Source of the DNA: Saccharum officinarum
Taxonomy: Eukaryota; Streptophyta; Magnoliopsida; Poales; Poaceae
Assembly: GCA_020631735.1 (NCBI GenBank)
Contig: CM036197.1
Location: 45,307,880-45,371,879, forward strand
Direction of reading: 5' to 3'
Length of the DNA: 64,000 bases
Below, one piece after another: positions 46,803-57,800 of this stretch; the first letter of the stretch is position 1; each line of letters starts with the position of its first letter. A program made the position numbers and the translations under genes. The notes beneath the pieces were generated by a model. The model was given only the letters and a program-made list of their open reading frames with translations, searched no databases and was not told where the DNA came from.

Positions 46803-47466
46803 CTGAACCCAAACCCCTCTCTACCCGCAAACCACAGCGCGACCAACGCCACCTTTGCAAATGTGCCAACACCATCAAGTGTACATCTCCATGTGCTTGT
46901 GTGTTAGCTTTTTCTCAATCATTTTTCAAAGGTTTTCCAATTAGCTCACTAGGCCCTACATGCAATGCACTTCATGAATTCACCTAGTGGCACCCGTGCA
47001 TCGAATAACCGATAAGACTTCCCCTCTTAATAGTTCGGCTATCGATCCTAAACCACTTACACCCTTTATGGTGTCTTGAGTGTAAAACAAAATGACCATA
47101 TGGATAACCTTTGCCTTGAGCCCATTTTATTTCTCCAAATGATATGATCCACTTCATATCATCACATGACCGTCTCGATCCATCGACCTTGACTTCACTT
47201 GCTCTTCACCGTTGCATCGGTCCGTCGGCGCTAAGTCTTGCTCAAGCTTCACCATCGCATGGTCCTTCGCTTCGAAGCCTCGACTTGCCCTTCACCTTCA
47301 CAACCGGTCCATCGAGCCAAACCTCATCTTGGTCTTCACCATCTTGGTCATATGAGTCAATGTCATGTCTCATATGCAATGACCACCTTTATCTAAATCA
47401 TCCACTTAGATACAAAGGTTAGTCCTAGGTTTCATCAATTAGCCAAAACCAAACTAGAGACTTTCA

Positions 47467-47806
47467 GTATGTCGCAGCAGCCACGGCGGCATGCCAGGTG
47501 GTCTGGCTGCGGCGGCTGCTGGCAGAGCTCACCGGAGCCCAGGTCCAGCCGCCGACACTCAAGGTGGACAACCAGCCAGCAATTGCGCTGGCAAAGAATC
47601 CAGTTCTCCACGACAGAAGCAAGCACATAGATGTGAAGTTTCACTTTCTTCGTGATTGCGTCGATGGAGGGCAGCTCGTCATCGAGTTCGTCGACACCAA
47701 ACGGCAACTCGCTGACATCCTCACCAAGTCACTTGGTCGACTTCGGTTCCAGGAGCTGAGGGGGATGATTGGCATGGTTGAGGTCAAGAAAGGACAGCAG
47801 GATTAG
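47467..47806 (+). pseudogene. pol: 3' end of a copia pol (RNase H C-terminus)
   Basis: The frame reads YVAAATAACQVVWLRRLLAE, then KVDNQPAIALAKNPVLHDRS, KHIDVKFHFLRD and RQLADILTKSLG, ending VKKGQQD at TAG 47804-47806. These are standard Ty1/copia RNase H and tail motifs, but of a lineage different from SIRE. The element is cut at its 5' side by the SIRE LTR start at 47466. Confidence 0.88.
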
Positions 47807-47814
47807 GGGAAGAT

Positions 47815-48272
47815 TGTTAGACATAATCTGCTGATCCTCCATTGCAGTCAAGGGCAGGTACATGGTCAGCTCTGCTGTCCAGCCCTGAACACTGCAGCTT
47901 GTATGGCAATAGGCCATCCCTAGTACTATAGTTGGTAGAAGGTGATGTATACCATGTTCTAGGAGTAGGTAGAGGTAAACCAGCCATGTCTTGGCTGTAC
48001 TAAGGTGATGGGGGCTGTACTCAGCCATACCATCATGTACTATGTAGTTGGTAGCTTGCTTGTATAAATTAGGAAGTAATGCAATGGAAAATGCAGCTCT
48101 TGCCACTATCACTTGAGTTATTCAGGTTTCAGGAACTGAAACCGTGTAGAGTGTGTGTGTGTGTGTGCTGAAGAGAGCTCGGCTCTTCTTCTTCCTCAGT
48201 GTAGGGAGGAGTAGAGGGAAGGTGAGCAGGTGCTGCTCACCTGGGCATTGGGTACCGGTGCCATCAGTAACA
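47815..48272 (+). repeat. Copia 3' LTR (458 bp) at the NLR1 breakpoint
   Basis: It begins TGTTAGACATAATC right after a purine tract (AGGGGAAGAT) and ends CATCAGTAACA, with short inverted ends TGTTA/TAACA. A TATAAATT near 48063 is its probable TATA box. NLR1 sequence starts directly afterwards in the same orientation, so the LTR could act as a promoter for the truncated gene. The (GT)n run is 2 bp longer here than in the 46117-46572 copy. Confidence 0.82.
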
Positions 48273-49284
48273 TCATCATTTCTTGTTGAGCGTAAAGTGT
48301 ACGGGAGGGATGCAGAGGTGAAATCCGTCCTTGATTTGGTTGCAAGGAGCAGATCCAGCATAACTGTCCTACCAGTTGTAGGCATGGGAGGGATTGGGAA
48401 GACAACTCTGGCCCAGCTTGTGTACAACCATTCTAAGGTAGAAAGTCACTTTCAGAACAAGATATGGGTTTGTGTTTCTGATAACTTTGACGTGCGTAGG
48501 GTGACAAGGGAGATATTAGACCGTGTCTCGGAAACAAAGGGTACCAGAAACAGACTACTTGGATGGGCTTCAGGAGGACCTAGTTAAATGCATGGAATCC
48601 AAGAGGTTTCTAATTGTCTTGGATGATGTCTGGGATGATATGAAGCAGCGCTCTTGGGAAAAACTGTTAGCTCCTTTAAAACGAATTCAGACAACAGGTA
48701 ATATGATACTTGTGACAACTCGGAAAGTATCTGTTGCAGAAATGACACAGACAGTTGAACCAGTCAAGTTAAGTGCTTTGGAAGGGTGTGCTTTATGGCA
48801 AATGTTTATATCATGTGCGTTTGGTGATGAGAAATATGAAGAACATCCAAGTTTGTGCACTATTGGGAAGCAAATAACTAAAAAGCTGAGGGGAAACCCA
48901 TTAGCAGTAAAAACTGTTGGTGCTCTGTTAAGAAAGAATATTAGCATTGATAATTGGACTAACATACTAAACAATGAAGAATGGAAATCCCTACAGGATA
49001 TGGAAGGCATTATGCCTGCATTGAAGCTCAGTTATGATTACCTGCCGGACTCCTTACAGCAGTGCTTTGTATTGTTGTCTATTCCCCAAGAACTATCTCT
49101 TTGATGCAGTGAAGTTAGTCAGCATGTGGATCTCACAAGGATTTGTGCATGGTAACCACACTGGTAAAAAACTAGAGGATATAGGAAATGCTTATTTGGC
49201 TGATTTAGTGAACTCAGGCTTCTTGGTGAACTTAGGTTTCTTTAAGCTGGTTGGAAGGGGCAGGAATACTCGAATCACTTTGTC

Positions 49285-50440
49285 ATGCACGATCTTATGC
49301 ATGATTTAGCATGGGAGGTTTCAAGAACTGACTTTGTAACTATCGATGGCACAAAACATAAAGAAATCTTGCCAACTACGCGCCATCTGTCAATATTCAC
49401 TGGCTTTTCTGCAGACTATGAGCCTAAATTTTCTTGTAACAATCTAGAGAAAAACTTGCTGCAACTTACATCTGTGAGAAAGCTGAGATCCTTGATTTTA
49501 ATTGGTGGTTATGACCTCTCCTTTTTCACATCCTTCCAGCATATGTTTAAAGAAGCGGAAAATTTACGTTTGCTGCAAGTTTCTGCAACTGATGCCCATT
49601 TTGATTGTTTCATCAGTAGTTTGGTGAATTGCACGCATATTCGTTATGTAGAGGTGGACCGCATTGGCTCTCCGACTGGAGTTCTTCCACAAGCTTTGAT
49701 CAAAATTTTCCATCTTGAAGTATTAGATGTTGACCCCTATGTAGGTCTAACTCTTCCCAGTGATATGAGTAACCTTGTCAGCTTGCAGCATCTTGTTGGG
49801 GCAGGGGAAGTACTGTCGACCATTGCCAGGGTTGGTAATGTGACCGCTCTTCAAGAGCTTCCTGTATTCAAGGTTCAAAAAGCTAGTGGGTTTGATATAA
49901 GACAGCTTAAATTCATGAATCAGCTTGTAAAACATGGAATTTATCATATTGAAAATGTAAGAAGCAAACAAGAGGCTACTGAAGCAAGACTTATAGATAA
50001 AGGGCACCTAGAGGAACTGTGCTTGTTGCGGGATTCTGATAGCACTAGTTTGGAAACTTCAACAGAGACCACAACTGAGGTTCTTGAGGTTCTTAAACCT
50101 CATCAAAACCTTAAACATCTCCAGATAAGTGGTTACAGTGGTTCTGTATCTCCAAGTTGGCTCAAAAAGTTTTGGTTCCTTAGGAAGCTTAAGTTGATTA
50201 ATATCTGCCATGTACAAGAAGTACGAATTCCTTGTTTAGAGGAGTTGGTGCTATCTGGACTACCAAGGTTAGAAAAATGTATGGCCACTTGTACAAGGGA
50301 ATTGGATTTTTATCTAAGGGTACTGATAATTGAAAACTGCCATGAACTGAAGGTCTTCACTCCATTTGAAATCCAGAATTTATGCTCTTCTGAAGTTCAA
50401 CAAAGATCTCAGATGCTGAGCCTGAAAGGCACTGGTTCAG
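49285..50440 (+). pseudogene. NLR1 segment: MHD motif and first LRR block
   Basis: An open frame from MHDLMHDLAWEVS through leucine-rich repeats (RKLRSLILIGG, FHLEVLDVD, LVSLQHLVGA, LKHLQISGYSG, LRKLKLINI) up to the splice donor after GGTTCAG. This exon layout and the phase are the same as in NLR2 exon 3. Confidence 0.85.
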
Positions 50441-50910
50441 GTAAGGGTGAGCAGCTCTTTCTCTCTTACTCTCTGGGGTGTTTCTTTTTGGTGGGTGGGG
50501 GAGGGTTCGGTCGTTTATTTAGTGTTGTTGTTGCTTAATAAAAGCAAACACCAGTTTTAGTTGGGTCTTTCAGATTTGTATGTTTTTTTAAGGAAGCTAT
50601 TTGTACCATACATTAATGCAATGAACTCTTAATTTAGCAGTTTGCACACTTGCAAATGTTACTTTCCCTTATAGATTTTCCTGTTTTTTTATCACAACTA
50701 AAAAGGTATCAAGGCTCGCAGAGTCTAGGTGCAACATTTGATGTAGCTTTATGTTCAGGTAAGAGGCACCTCAATCATTCATTAATATAGCAAACGAACT
50801 GATAACTTGAACTTGTTTCTCTTTTTCGGTAGAAGATGGTATCTGTTCTTACCTCTAGTAATTTTTAGTTCACTAGTATATTACAACCTTGATTTTTTTT
50901 CTTTCCATAG
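50441..50910 (+). other. NLR1 intron
   Basis: GTAAGG donor and TTTCCATAG acceptor bound a 470-bp AT-rich stretch. Splicing restores phase (G plus GA gives Gly), exactly as in NLR2 (58225-58638). Confidence 0.8.
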
Positions 50911-52883
50911 GATTTTCATATGTTGAAGCTGAGCGAAACAAATGGTTATCTGGTCTTCGTGTGCTAAAGGTACATGGATGTCCTCGTCTGATGTTGTTAC
51001 ATCCCCTGCCGCCCGCTGAAAATACTCAAGTATCAGTTTAAGCGCTTCTAACATATCCAGCAGTAGAGAGAATGAATTCAAATGATTTGTCGGTCATGTC
51101 CTCAAAGGAATTGATAGTGCTTAATGCCAAGGTTTTGGAGTTCCAAAATCTAACAGACGTGACATCACTGCACATAGAGCACTGTCCAAATCTGGTGTTT
51201 CTTTCATCTGAAGGCTTGAGGCAGCTCCTCAATTTAAGAAAGATGGCAATCGTCAGTTGTGGTAATCTGGTCTCATCATGTATTGTGCCTAATGCTGTCT
51301 CTGAATCCTGGAAAGCTACAGATCATCCTGCCTTTCCACGTCTCAAACATCTGAGAATCGAATCTTGTGGTGGTATAGCAGGCAGGTGGCTAACTGAAAT
51401 GCTGCCTCATATGCAGTCCCTTGAGGAACTGGACATAGAGGACTGTCCCCAGATGAAATCCATATCAATCCATCATCCCAGACAAGAGGCGGAGTGTGGC
51501 AGTCTGGCTTGTCAAGCAGTCTTACCAACAAGCTTAGCCCAAGATGAGTTCCTCTTGCACATTCCACTAAATGTCCTTTCAACACTAGAGAAGTTCCGTA
51601 TTCAGAGGTGCCCAGAAACGCAGTTATGTAGCAGCAGCTGGGATGGGTTTAGAGGGTTCACCTCCCTCACGGAGCTAATCATTACAGGTTGCCCCATGCT
51701 GTTTTCTTCTGCCAATGAGACGTTTTCTGTTCCACCATCTGCGCACTATCTTTGTATCGAATTTCTCCCAAGAAGAATGCAGCCTTACTGTCCAGAGAAC
51801 CGGAGCTCTCTCAGATTTATGTCAGTGCGGGAGAGCCCAGACTTGCAGTCTCTACGGCTGCATTGCTGCACAGCTTTGCAGGAGCTCCAGATCCAGAGTT
51901 GTCAACAGGTGGCTGCATTGGAGGGCATGCAGTATCTGAGTTCCCTCCGAGTCTTGTCAATTGAGATGAATCCTGAACTATGTGCTTCATGGGTTCGAAG
52001 GTGTCAAGACGTGCAACAGGGAAGTGGTCACACACGTCTGCTTCCTCCGTCGCTTGAGAAACTTAGCATCAGACATCTCCAGGACGGCTTGGCGCCCTAT
52101 TTGCTGGCCCACGGAACGTTCCTCTCCATGCTGGTGGTAGAGGATAGTCCGAACTTGACATCTTTGCAGCTGGGTTCCCTCGCAGCACTGAGAAACCTGC
52201 AGATTCAGGATTGTGGTTCCCTCACATGTCTGCAAGGCGTCCTCCCCAAACTAGAAGTGTGTTTCTGTGACAGCCAAAACTTGACTTCTCTGCAGCTCGG
52301 TGCGCTCACAGCATTGGATGACTTGACAGTCTATAGTTGTGACTGTCTCACTTCACTGGAAACCTTGGCATCACTCGGGAACCTTGCTGATTTGGCAGTA
52401 TACGAGTGCCGCAGCATGGCCCCGTTGCTGGAGCTTTTGTCACGACAGCCTGAGGGTGAGGGTTTTAATGTATTCCCCCGACTGGAAAGGCTCTATGTCG
52501 ATGGCTTATCTGCCCTTGCCACGCCTTTCTTCAAACACCTCACCTCTCTCCGTTACCTAAGAGTAACTTATGATTCAAACAGAAACATTGTCCGTTTCAC
52601 GGATGAACAAGAAAAGGCGCTTCAGCTCCTCACGTCTCTGCACGCTCTTGCAATTTTGGGGTTTCTGAATCTTGAAGAGCTCCCTGCTGTGCTGCACAGT
52701 CTTCACTCCCTCAAAAGGCTAGATGTCAGGGGTTGTCCACGCATCTCAAGGCTGCCTGAAAAGGGCCTTCCACCGTCGCTGGAAGTGCTGGAGATCAATG
52801 ACTGCAGTGTGGAGCTTCAGGAGCAGTGCACGATGCTAGCAACAGGGAAGCTAAGGGTCCAAATTTGTAACTATCATCGTTGA
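50911..52883 (+). pseudogene. NLR1 terminal LRR exon with premature stop
   Basis: Starts FSYVEAERNKWLSGLRVLKV and reaches the TAA at 51039-51041. From 51072 the frame is open for about 600 codons of irregular LRRs (SLEELDIEDCPQMKSI, FTSLTELIITGCPML, LEKLSIRHL, SLKRLDVRGCPRI) to LRVQICNYHR and TGA. LRRs of this type usually determine effector recognition. Confidence 0.85.
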
Positions 52884-53689
52884 ACTGGCTGCTGTTGGAC
52901 ACACATTTCTTCCTGTACAACAAAGCTGTACCGTGAGCCTTTTTTCTGCTCTTCAGGTATGCACTACCATAGATCTTGTTACGGTGTTACCTTTGCAATT
53001 TGTTTGATAGCATATACCCTTATTGCCCTATTGCTAAATTAAGCATTCATCCTGCTTTCTGCAGGAATTTGGAGATCATCCCATGAGTGATGAACGGACC
53101 AGTGCGATGGTGACTTCGGTTCAACCGATTCACATCTCGTTGGATGTCGTGCATGCATGAATTCAGATGCTGTCACCCCGTGATGTATTGGTGTGATTTC
53201 TGGTTTGTACGTCCCCGCTGCTTCATGCTTAATTGCTATTGCCGGAACCAGAATATCAGTTCTTATTACTTGCTTCTCTGGCTCTGCCAGTGGATTTGGG
53301 AACTTGGGGGGTGAACTGATTGTCTGATGATTCACCAAAAAAAAAAAATCCAATAAACCCGACCCTAAGCGAGAAACCTGAACCCGATCCGACATAGCGT
53401 TTGATCAAGTGTATGGGGGAGGGAAACAATACTCAGAGCATGGTTGAGAGGGAGAAGACCTTTTCAGCTAAACAAAGGCCTTAGGCCTGCTCATTCGCTC
53501 TGCCTATTGGGCCACTATTTAGAAGGCCCAGTTCCAAAAAAAATCCAATAGGTCGTCGGATAAAACGATTGTTAGGAATCTTATTACACTCACAAAAAAA
53601 AAATACTGGACGTCTGGCATATGCAAGTCATAGCACACCTCGAATTATCGCTTTTGTTACGGTTGATATGCCACTGATTCCCACGACTT
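52884..53689. other. NLR1 3' flank
   Basis: Probably 3' UTR and intergenic DNA. A run of 12 A at about 53338-53349 and AT-rich patches are visible; no further exon, RNA gene or transposon end was recognised with confidence. Confidence 0.45.
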
Positions 53690-54050
53690 TTCTTGCAGCT
53701 CAGCAGCTGTGCATGACTTCGACCTTGACCCAAGCGGATGCGTTCACATGCGCACTTTCCACTTCGCTTCCTATGAGTAGGACCGCAAGACCTATGCTTC
53801 TGCAAACTCCGTTCCCTTCCTGACCTTGTCATTCGCGTCCAACCTCGATTGATCTCTCTCGGGAACACTGCTTGCTTGTGCCGGATCTCATGGAGGCGGT
53901 AGATACCGCTCTCGTAGAGGGCGCGATCCTATGGCTGGCGCAAACCATCCTTTCAAACTCCTACTCGACAAGTTCGACGCGAGGCTTCGCCATGTTGCTT
54001 ATTATTATTTTTTTAAAAAGATATCTAAATTACTATTGCCAGTGCACTGC
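53690..54050 (+). pseudogene. Truncated duplicate of an NLR first exon
   Basis: The stretch repeats the NLR2 upstream region and exon 1 start (54390-54680). From 53890 the frame reads MEAVDTALVEGAILWLAQTI, then loses phase and stops matching after TTCGCCATGTTG (53997). The next bases (TTATTATTTTTTTAAAAAG, then GTGCACTGCTTA) match NLR2 intron 2 around 55605-55655. A deletion has therefore joined exon 1 directly to intron 2 in this copy. Part of a tandem duplication of the NLR 5' end. Confidence 0.8.
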
Positions 54051-54053
54051 TTA

Positions 54054-54342
54054 GACCCTGTTTAGTTCAATTTGCCATGACAAAAGATTAGCCCCTAAAC
54101 TTTTGCTGCTAAACTTTAGTCTTGCTTGAAGTGTTTAGATCCATGATAAAAGTTTAAGCTAAAAGTGTAAAATGAGGTGTCCTTCACACCCCCAAATGCT
54201 TTTAGCCCAGTTTTAAACTTCTTGAGGTGCAAATGACAAAACTTTAGCCTCTCCTTTTTGCTCCACCTGTTTAGATCAATTTGCCTAAAATATGGGCTAA
54301 AAGTGCTGTACAAAAGTTTTGCCAAAAGAAATAAACAGAACC
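54054..54342. mobile_element. Tourist-like MITE in the duplicated intron
   Basis: 289 bp with inverted ends ACCCTGTTTAGTTCAATTTG and CAAAAGAAATAAACAGAACC (GGTTCTGTTTATTTC in reverse), flanked by TTA (54051-54053 and 54343-54345). The paralogous empty site in NLR2 intron 2 reads GCACTGCTTAATTGTAG near 55645-55661, with a single TTA, which verifies the insertion and the 3-bp PIF/Harbinger-type duplication. Confidence 0.85.
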
Positions 54343-54589
54343 TTAATTGTAGTGATAAACTTCTAACAACAAGACCATGATCTTTTGAGTTTTGACCCAA
54401 GCGGCATGCCCGCAGCCCGCATGTGCGTCCACATGCGCACTTTCCGCCTCGCTTCCTGTGAGTAGGACCGCAAGACCCCAGCAAGAGAGCATTATCTTCT
54501 GCCGGGAACACTGCTTGCTTGTCATTCGCGGTTGACTCCAACCTTCCATTGATCTCTCTCGGGAACACTGCTTGCTTGTTTCAGATCTC

Positions 54590-54893
54590 ATGGAGACGGT
54601 AGATAACGCCCTCGTGGAGGGCGCGATCCTATGGCTGGCGCAAACCATCCTTGCAAATCTCCTACTCGACAAGCTCGATGCGTGGCTTCGCCATGTTGGG
54701 CTCGCCGACGAGACCGAGAGGCTCATGTCTGAGGTCGAGAGGGTCGAGATGGTGGTTGCTGCTGCGAAGGGGAGGGCGAACGGGAACAGGCTGCTTACCC
54801 GATCGCTCGCTCGACTCAAGGAGCTCATGTATGACGCCGATGACATGGTGGACGAGCTTGACTACTATAGGCTCCAACATCAGGTCCAAGGAG
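54590..54893 (+). CDS. NLR2 exon 1: Rx-like coiled-coil domain
   Basis: The ATG at 54590 is preferred over the upstream in-frame TTG/GTG because METVDNALVEGAILWLAQTI matches usual CC-NLR starts. The exon has amphipathic helices (DETERLMSEVERVEMVVAAA) and ends with LKELMYDADDMVDELDYYRL, which contains the EDVID-like motif DADDMVDEL. The donor is GGAG|GTATGC at 54894. Confidence 0.88.
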
Positions 54894-57800
54894 GTATGCC
54901 GCATGCATATATATGCTCTTGTGCAGATCGATGAACGAGATAGTGAAAGCTTCTCATGGTTTCCTCTGGTACGCTTCCCTTTTGGTGCAGGTATGTTTGC
55001 TAGTGCTAATGAGCAGGAAGGAACCGATAGAGACGGAGATGGAGCAGAGCAAGTAGATGGATCCAGGGCTAATCCTGACATACCGAGTAGCAGCAGTACT
55101 GGCAAAAGGCGGTCCAAGGCATGGGCTCATTTTGAGGAGATTGTACATGGCAGAGCAAAATGTAAACACTGTGGCACGCAACTCCAGTGCGAGACTACCA
55201 AAGGGACATCGGTATTGCACAATCACCTCAAGAGTAACAATTGCAGGACGAAACGTGCAGCAGTTGAACAAACGCCAATCCTTTCAAGGTACTAGAACTA
55301 CTTAGCTAACTTGAGGATCCATGCATAATCCATATCCTTGCATTGGGGAACTTTCGTAATAACGATCATGATTAACGCTTCCTTGTTGATTTTTGCTATT
55401 TATCTATCATCAAATGTTTTTATGCTAAATTTGTGAAATTTCTGAATGTTGGATCGTGCTTTAGGGTCATAACTGCACATGGATTGTATTTGTCAAAAAT
55501 CTGGCAGATCTGACCAATTGAAATCTATTGACAGATAACTAGACACTCCCTCTGTTGTTAAAAAGCGGCACCAAAAACAGCACTTTAGGGTTTAGAATAT
55601 GCTCATTATTTTTTTAAAAAAAAATATATCTAAATTACAATTGCCAGTGCACTGCTTAATTGTAGTTATAAACTTCTAACAACCAGACCATGATCTTTTT
55701 CCTCATGTAGTGCCGTTGATGGCGCACAAAATGGTGCGACGTCTTCGACTCATGTTGCAGACAGCAGAAAAAGAAAAAGAATTGATGAGGTTTCAGCAGT
55801 AGCACCCAACACACCAGCTAACTCACACCCCTGGAACAAGGCCAAATTCTGTGATAGAATCCAACAAACGACTCACGAGTTACACCAGGTTATCAGTGAG
55901 GTTCAGAAGTTATACGGATCAGCCCCTGTTGCTAGTTCGAATTTTTGTCGGGATACAATTGCAGATCCATGCCGAAGGACGTCAAGTCTTATCCAACGCA
56001 AAATGTATGGGAGGGATGCTGAGAAGAACTCCATCTTAAAGCTGATGACAGAAGGCACATCTGGTGGTGTACTTATTGTGCCAATTTTAGGCATCGGAGG
56101 TATTGGGAAGACGGCTCTTGCTCAAAGTGTATACGATGATCCAACTGTGAAAGGCCAATTTGTTCACAGGATTTGGATTTGGGTGTCTAACAACTTTGAC
56201 GAAGTGAGACTTACAATGGAGATGTTAGACTTTGTTTCACAAGGAATGCATGCAGGAATAAGCAGCTTGGCTAAACTTCAAGAGATTTTATCGAGCCATG
56301 TCACATCAAACAAGACTCTACTTATTTTGGATGATGTATGGGATGACATCGATGATTGCCGATGGAATAAACTGTTGGCTCCTTTCAGGTGTGACAATAT
56401 GGAAGGCAATGTCATTCTTGTCACTACTAGAAAATTGTCTGTTGCAAAAAGGATAGGCACAGTCAAACAGATCGAGTTATGTGGTATGCAAAGTGATGAT
56501 TTCTGGTTATTATTTAAAACATGTTCATTTGGTGATGAAACTTACCAAGAGCAGCCAAGTCTAAACATCATCGGCCAGCAAATAGCAGAGAAATTACATC
56601 ATAACCCATTAGCAGCACAAACTGCTGGGATGCTTCTAAGGCAGCATCTTACCACTGACCATTGGAGTAACATTTTGAAGAACGAAAAATGGAAATCTCT
56701 TCAGCTCAACGGAGGCATCATGGCTTCTTTGAAGCTCAGCTATGACAACCTACCTGAGAACTTGCAACAATGCTTTCGGTATTGTTGTCTGTTCCCCAAA
56801 GAGGAACCTTTAGATGGAGTGAAGTTAGTCAGAATGTGGATTTCGCAAGGATATGTGCATGGTAACCATACTGGTAAAAAACTAGAGGATATGGGGAATG
56901 CTTATTTGGTTGATTTAGTGAACTCTGGCTTGTTTGCAAAACACTTGCATCATTCGAATTGCTTTGTCATGCCCAATCTTATGTATGATTTAGCAGGGAA
57001 CTTTCAGGAGCTGATTTTGCGACTATAGATGACAAAGAATGTAAAAAGATCTTGCCAACTACAAGACATCTGTCAATAGTAACTGATTCTGATTACGAGA
57101 CATTTTCTGATGAGAACTTGAAGAAAAACCTGCTCCAAGTTACATCAGTGAGAAGGCTTCGGTCCCTGGTGATAATTGGTGTTTATGACCCGTCTTTTTT
57201 CACATTCCTCTTGAATATGTTTAGAGAAATGGAATATTTACGTTTGCTTCAAATATGTGCAACATTTGCTGATTTTGACAGTTTCATCGACAATTTGGTA
57301 AGTTGCACACATATTCGTTATATATGTGCATACTTCCGTGAGGACGGAGTTCTTCCGCAAGCTTTGACCAACTTTTTCCATCTTCAAGTTTTAGATATTG
57401 GCTTGGACCATCTATAACTCTTCCTAGTGGAATGAGTAATCTTGTCAGCATGCAGCATCTTGTTGCAGCTAAAGAAATACACTCGACCATTGCTTCCATT
57501 GGCAAAATGACCGCTCTTCAGGAGCTTCCTATGTTCAATGTTCGAAATGCCAGCGGGTTTGATATAAGACAACTTCAATCCATGGACCAGCTCGTACAAC
57601 TTAATATTTATGGACTTAACAATGTCAAAAGCAAACAAGAGGCTGGTGAAGTAAGACTGACAGATAAAGGGAACCTAGAACAATTGTGCTTGTCATGGGA
57701 GTCATGGGAATCAGATTCTGAGTCCTGCAGTTCTGAATCGTCGGATTCTGATAGCTCTAATTTGGGGAATTCAAGAGAGACAACAAGTGAGGTTCTTGAG

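Larger units (their letters stand above)
44846..47466 (-). repeat. SIRE 5' LTR, interrupted by a 0.8 kb filler
   Basis: The right end at 47466 gives TGAAAGTCTCTAG on the minus strand, matching the SIRE LTR start, and the left part resembles SIRE-1 from about 3270 onward. A CG-palindrome array (45398-45900) and a TATAAATA (45344-45351) are present. LTR sequence is interrupted at 45983-46802 by a copy of downstream DNA; the sequence CTGAA occurs at both edges. About 300 bp of the U5 side are missing. Confidence 0.8.
48273..52883 (+). pseudogene. NLR1: NB-ARC-LRR immune receptor gene, beheaded and broken
   Basis: Homologous to NLR2 but without the CC and BED exons. The NB-ARC starts FLVERKVYGRDAEVKS and has P-loop GMGGIGKTT, KIWVCVSDNFDV, kinase-2 FLIVLDDVWDD, RNBS-B ILVTTRK, GNPLAVKTVG, LQQCF and MHD in FVMHDLMHDLA. 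A large LRR region follows in two exons; donor GTAAGG at 50441 and acceptor CCATAG at 50910 are in matching phase 1. Breaks: frame changes near 48530, 49075 and 49270, and an in-frame TAA at 51039-51041 where NLR2 has CGA. The final exon otherwise runs open to TGA at 52881-52883. It is most likely a pseudogene, though some frame changes could be sequence errors. Confidence 0.9.

Noticed and set aside
46381..46806. Independent NLR gene start
   Set aside because: It is the duplicated filler copy of 48080-48479, cut after the P-loop, so not a separate gene.
50704..50760. Small extra exon in the NLR1 intron (and near 58450 in NLR2)
   Set aside because: Conserved words and AG/GT signals exist, but direct splicing of the flanking exons is phase-perfect in both genes, and an extra exon is not needed.
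53039..53395. Minus-strand ORF downstream of NLR1
   Set aside because: It starts in a poly-A region of the opposite strand, has no domain and overlaps the likely NLR1 3' UTR.
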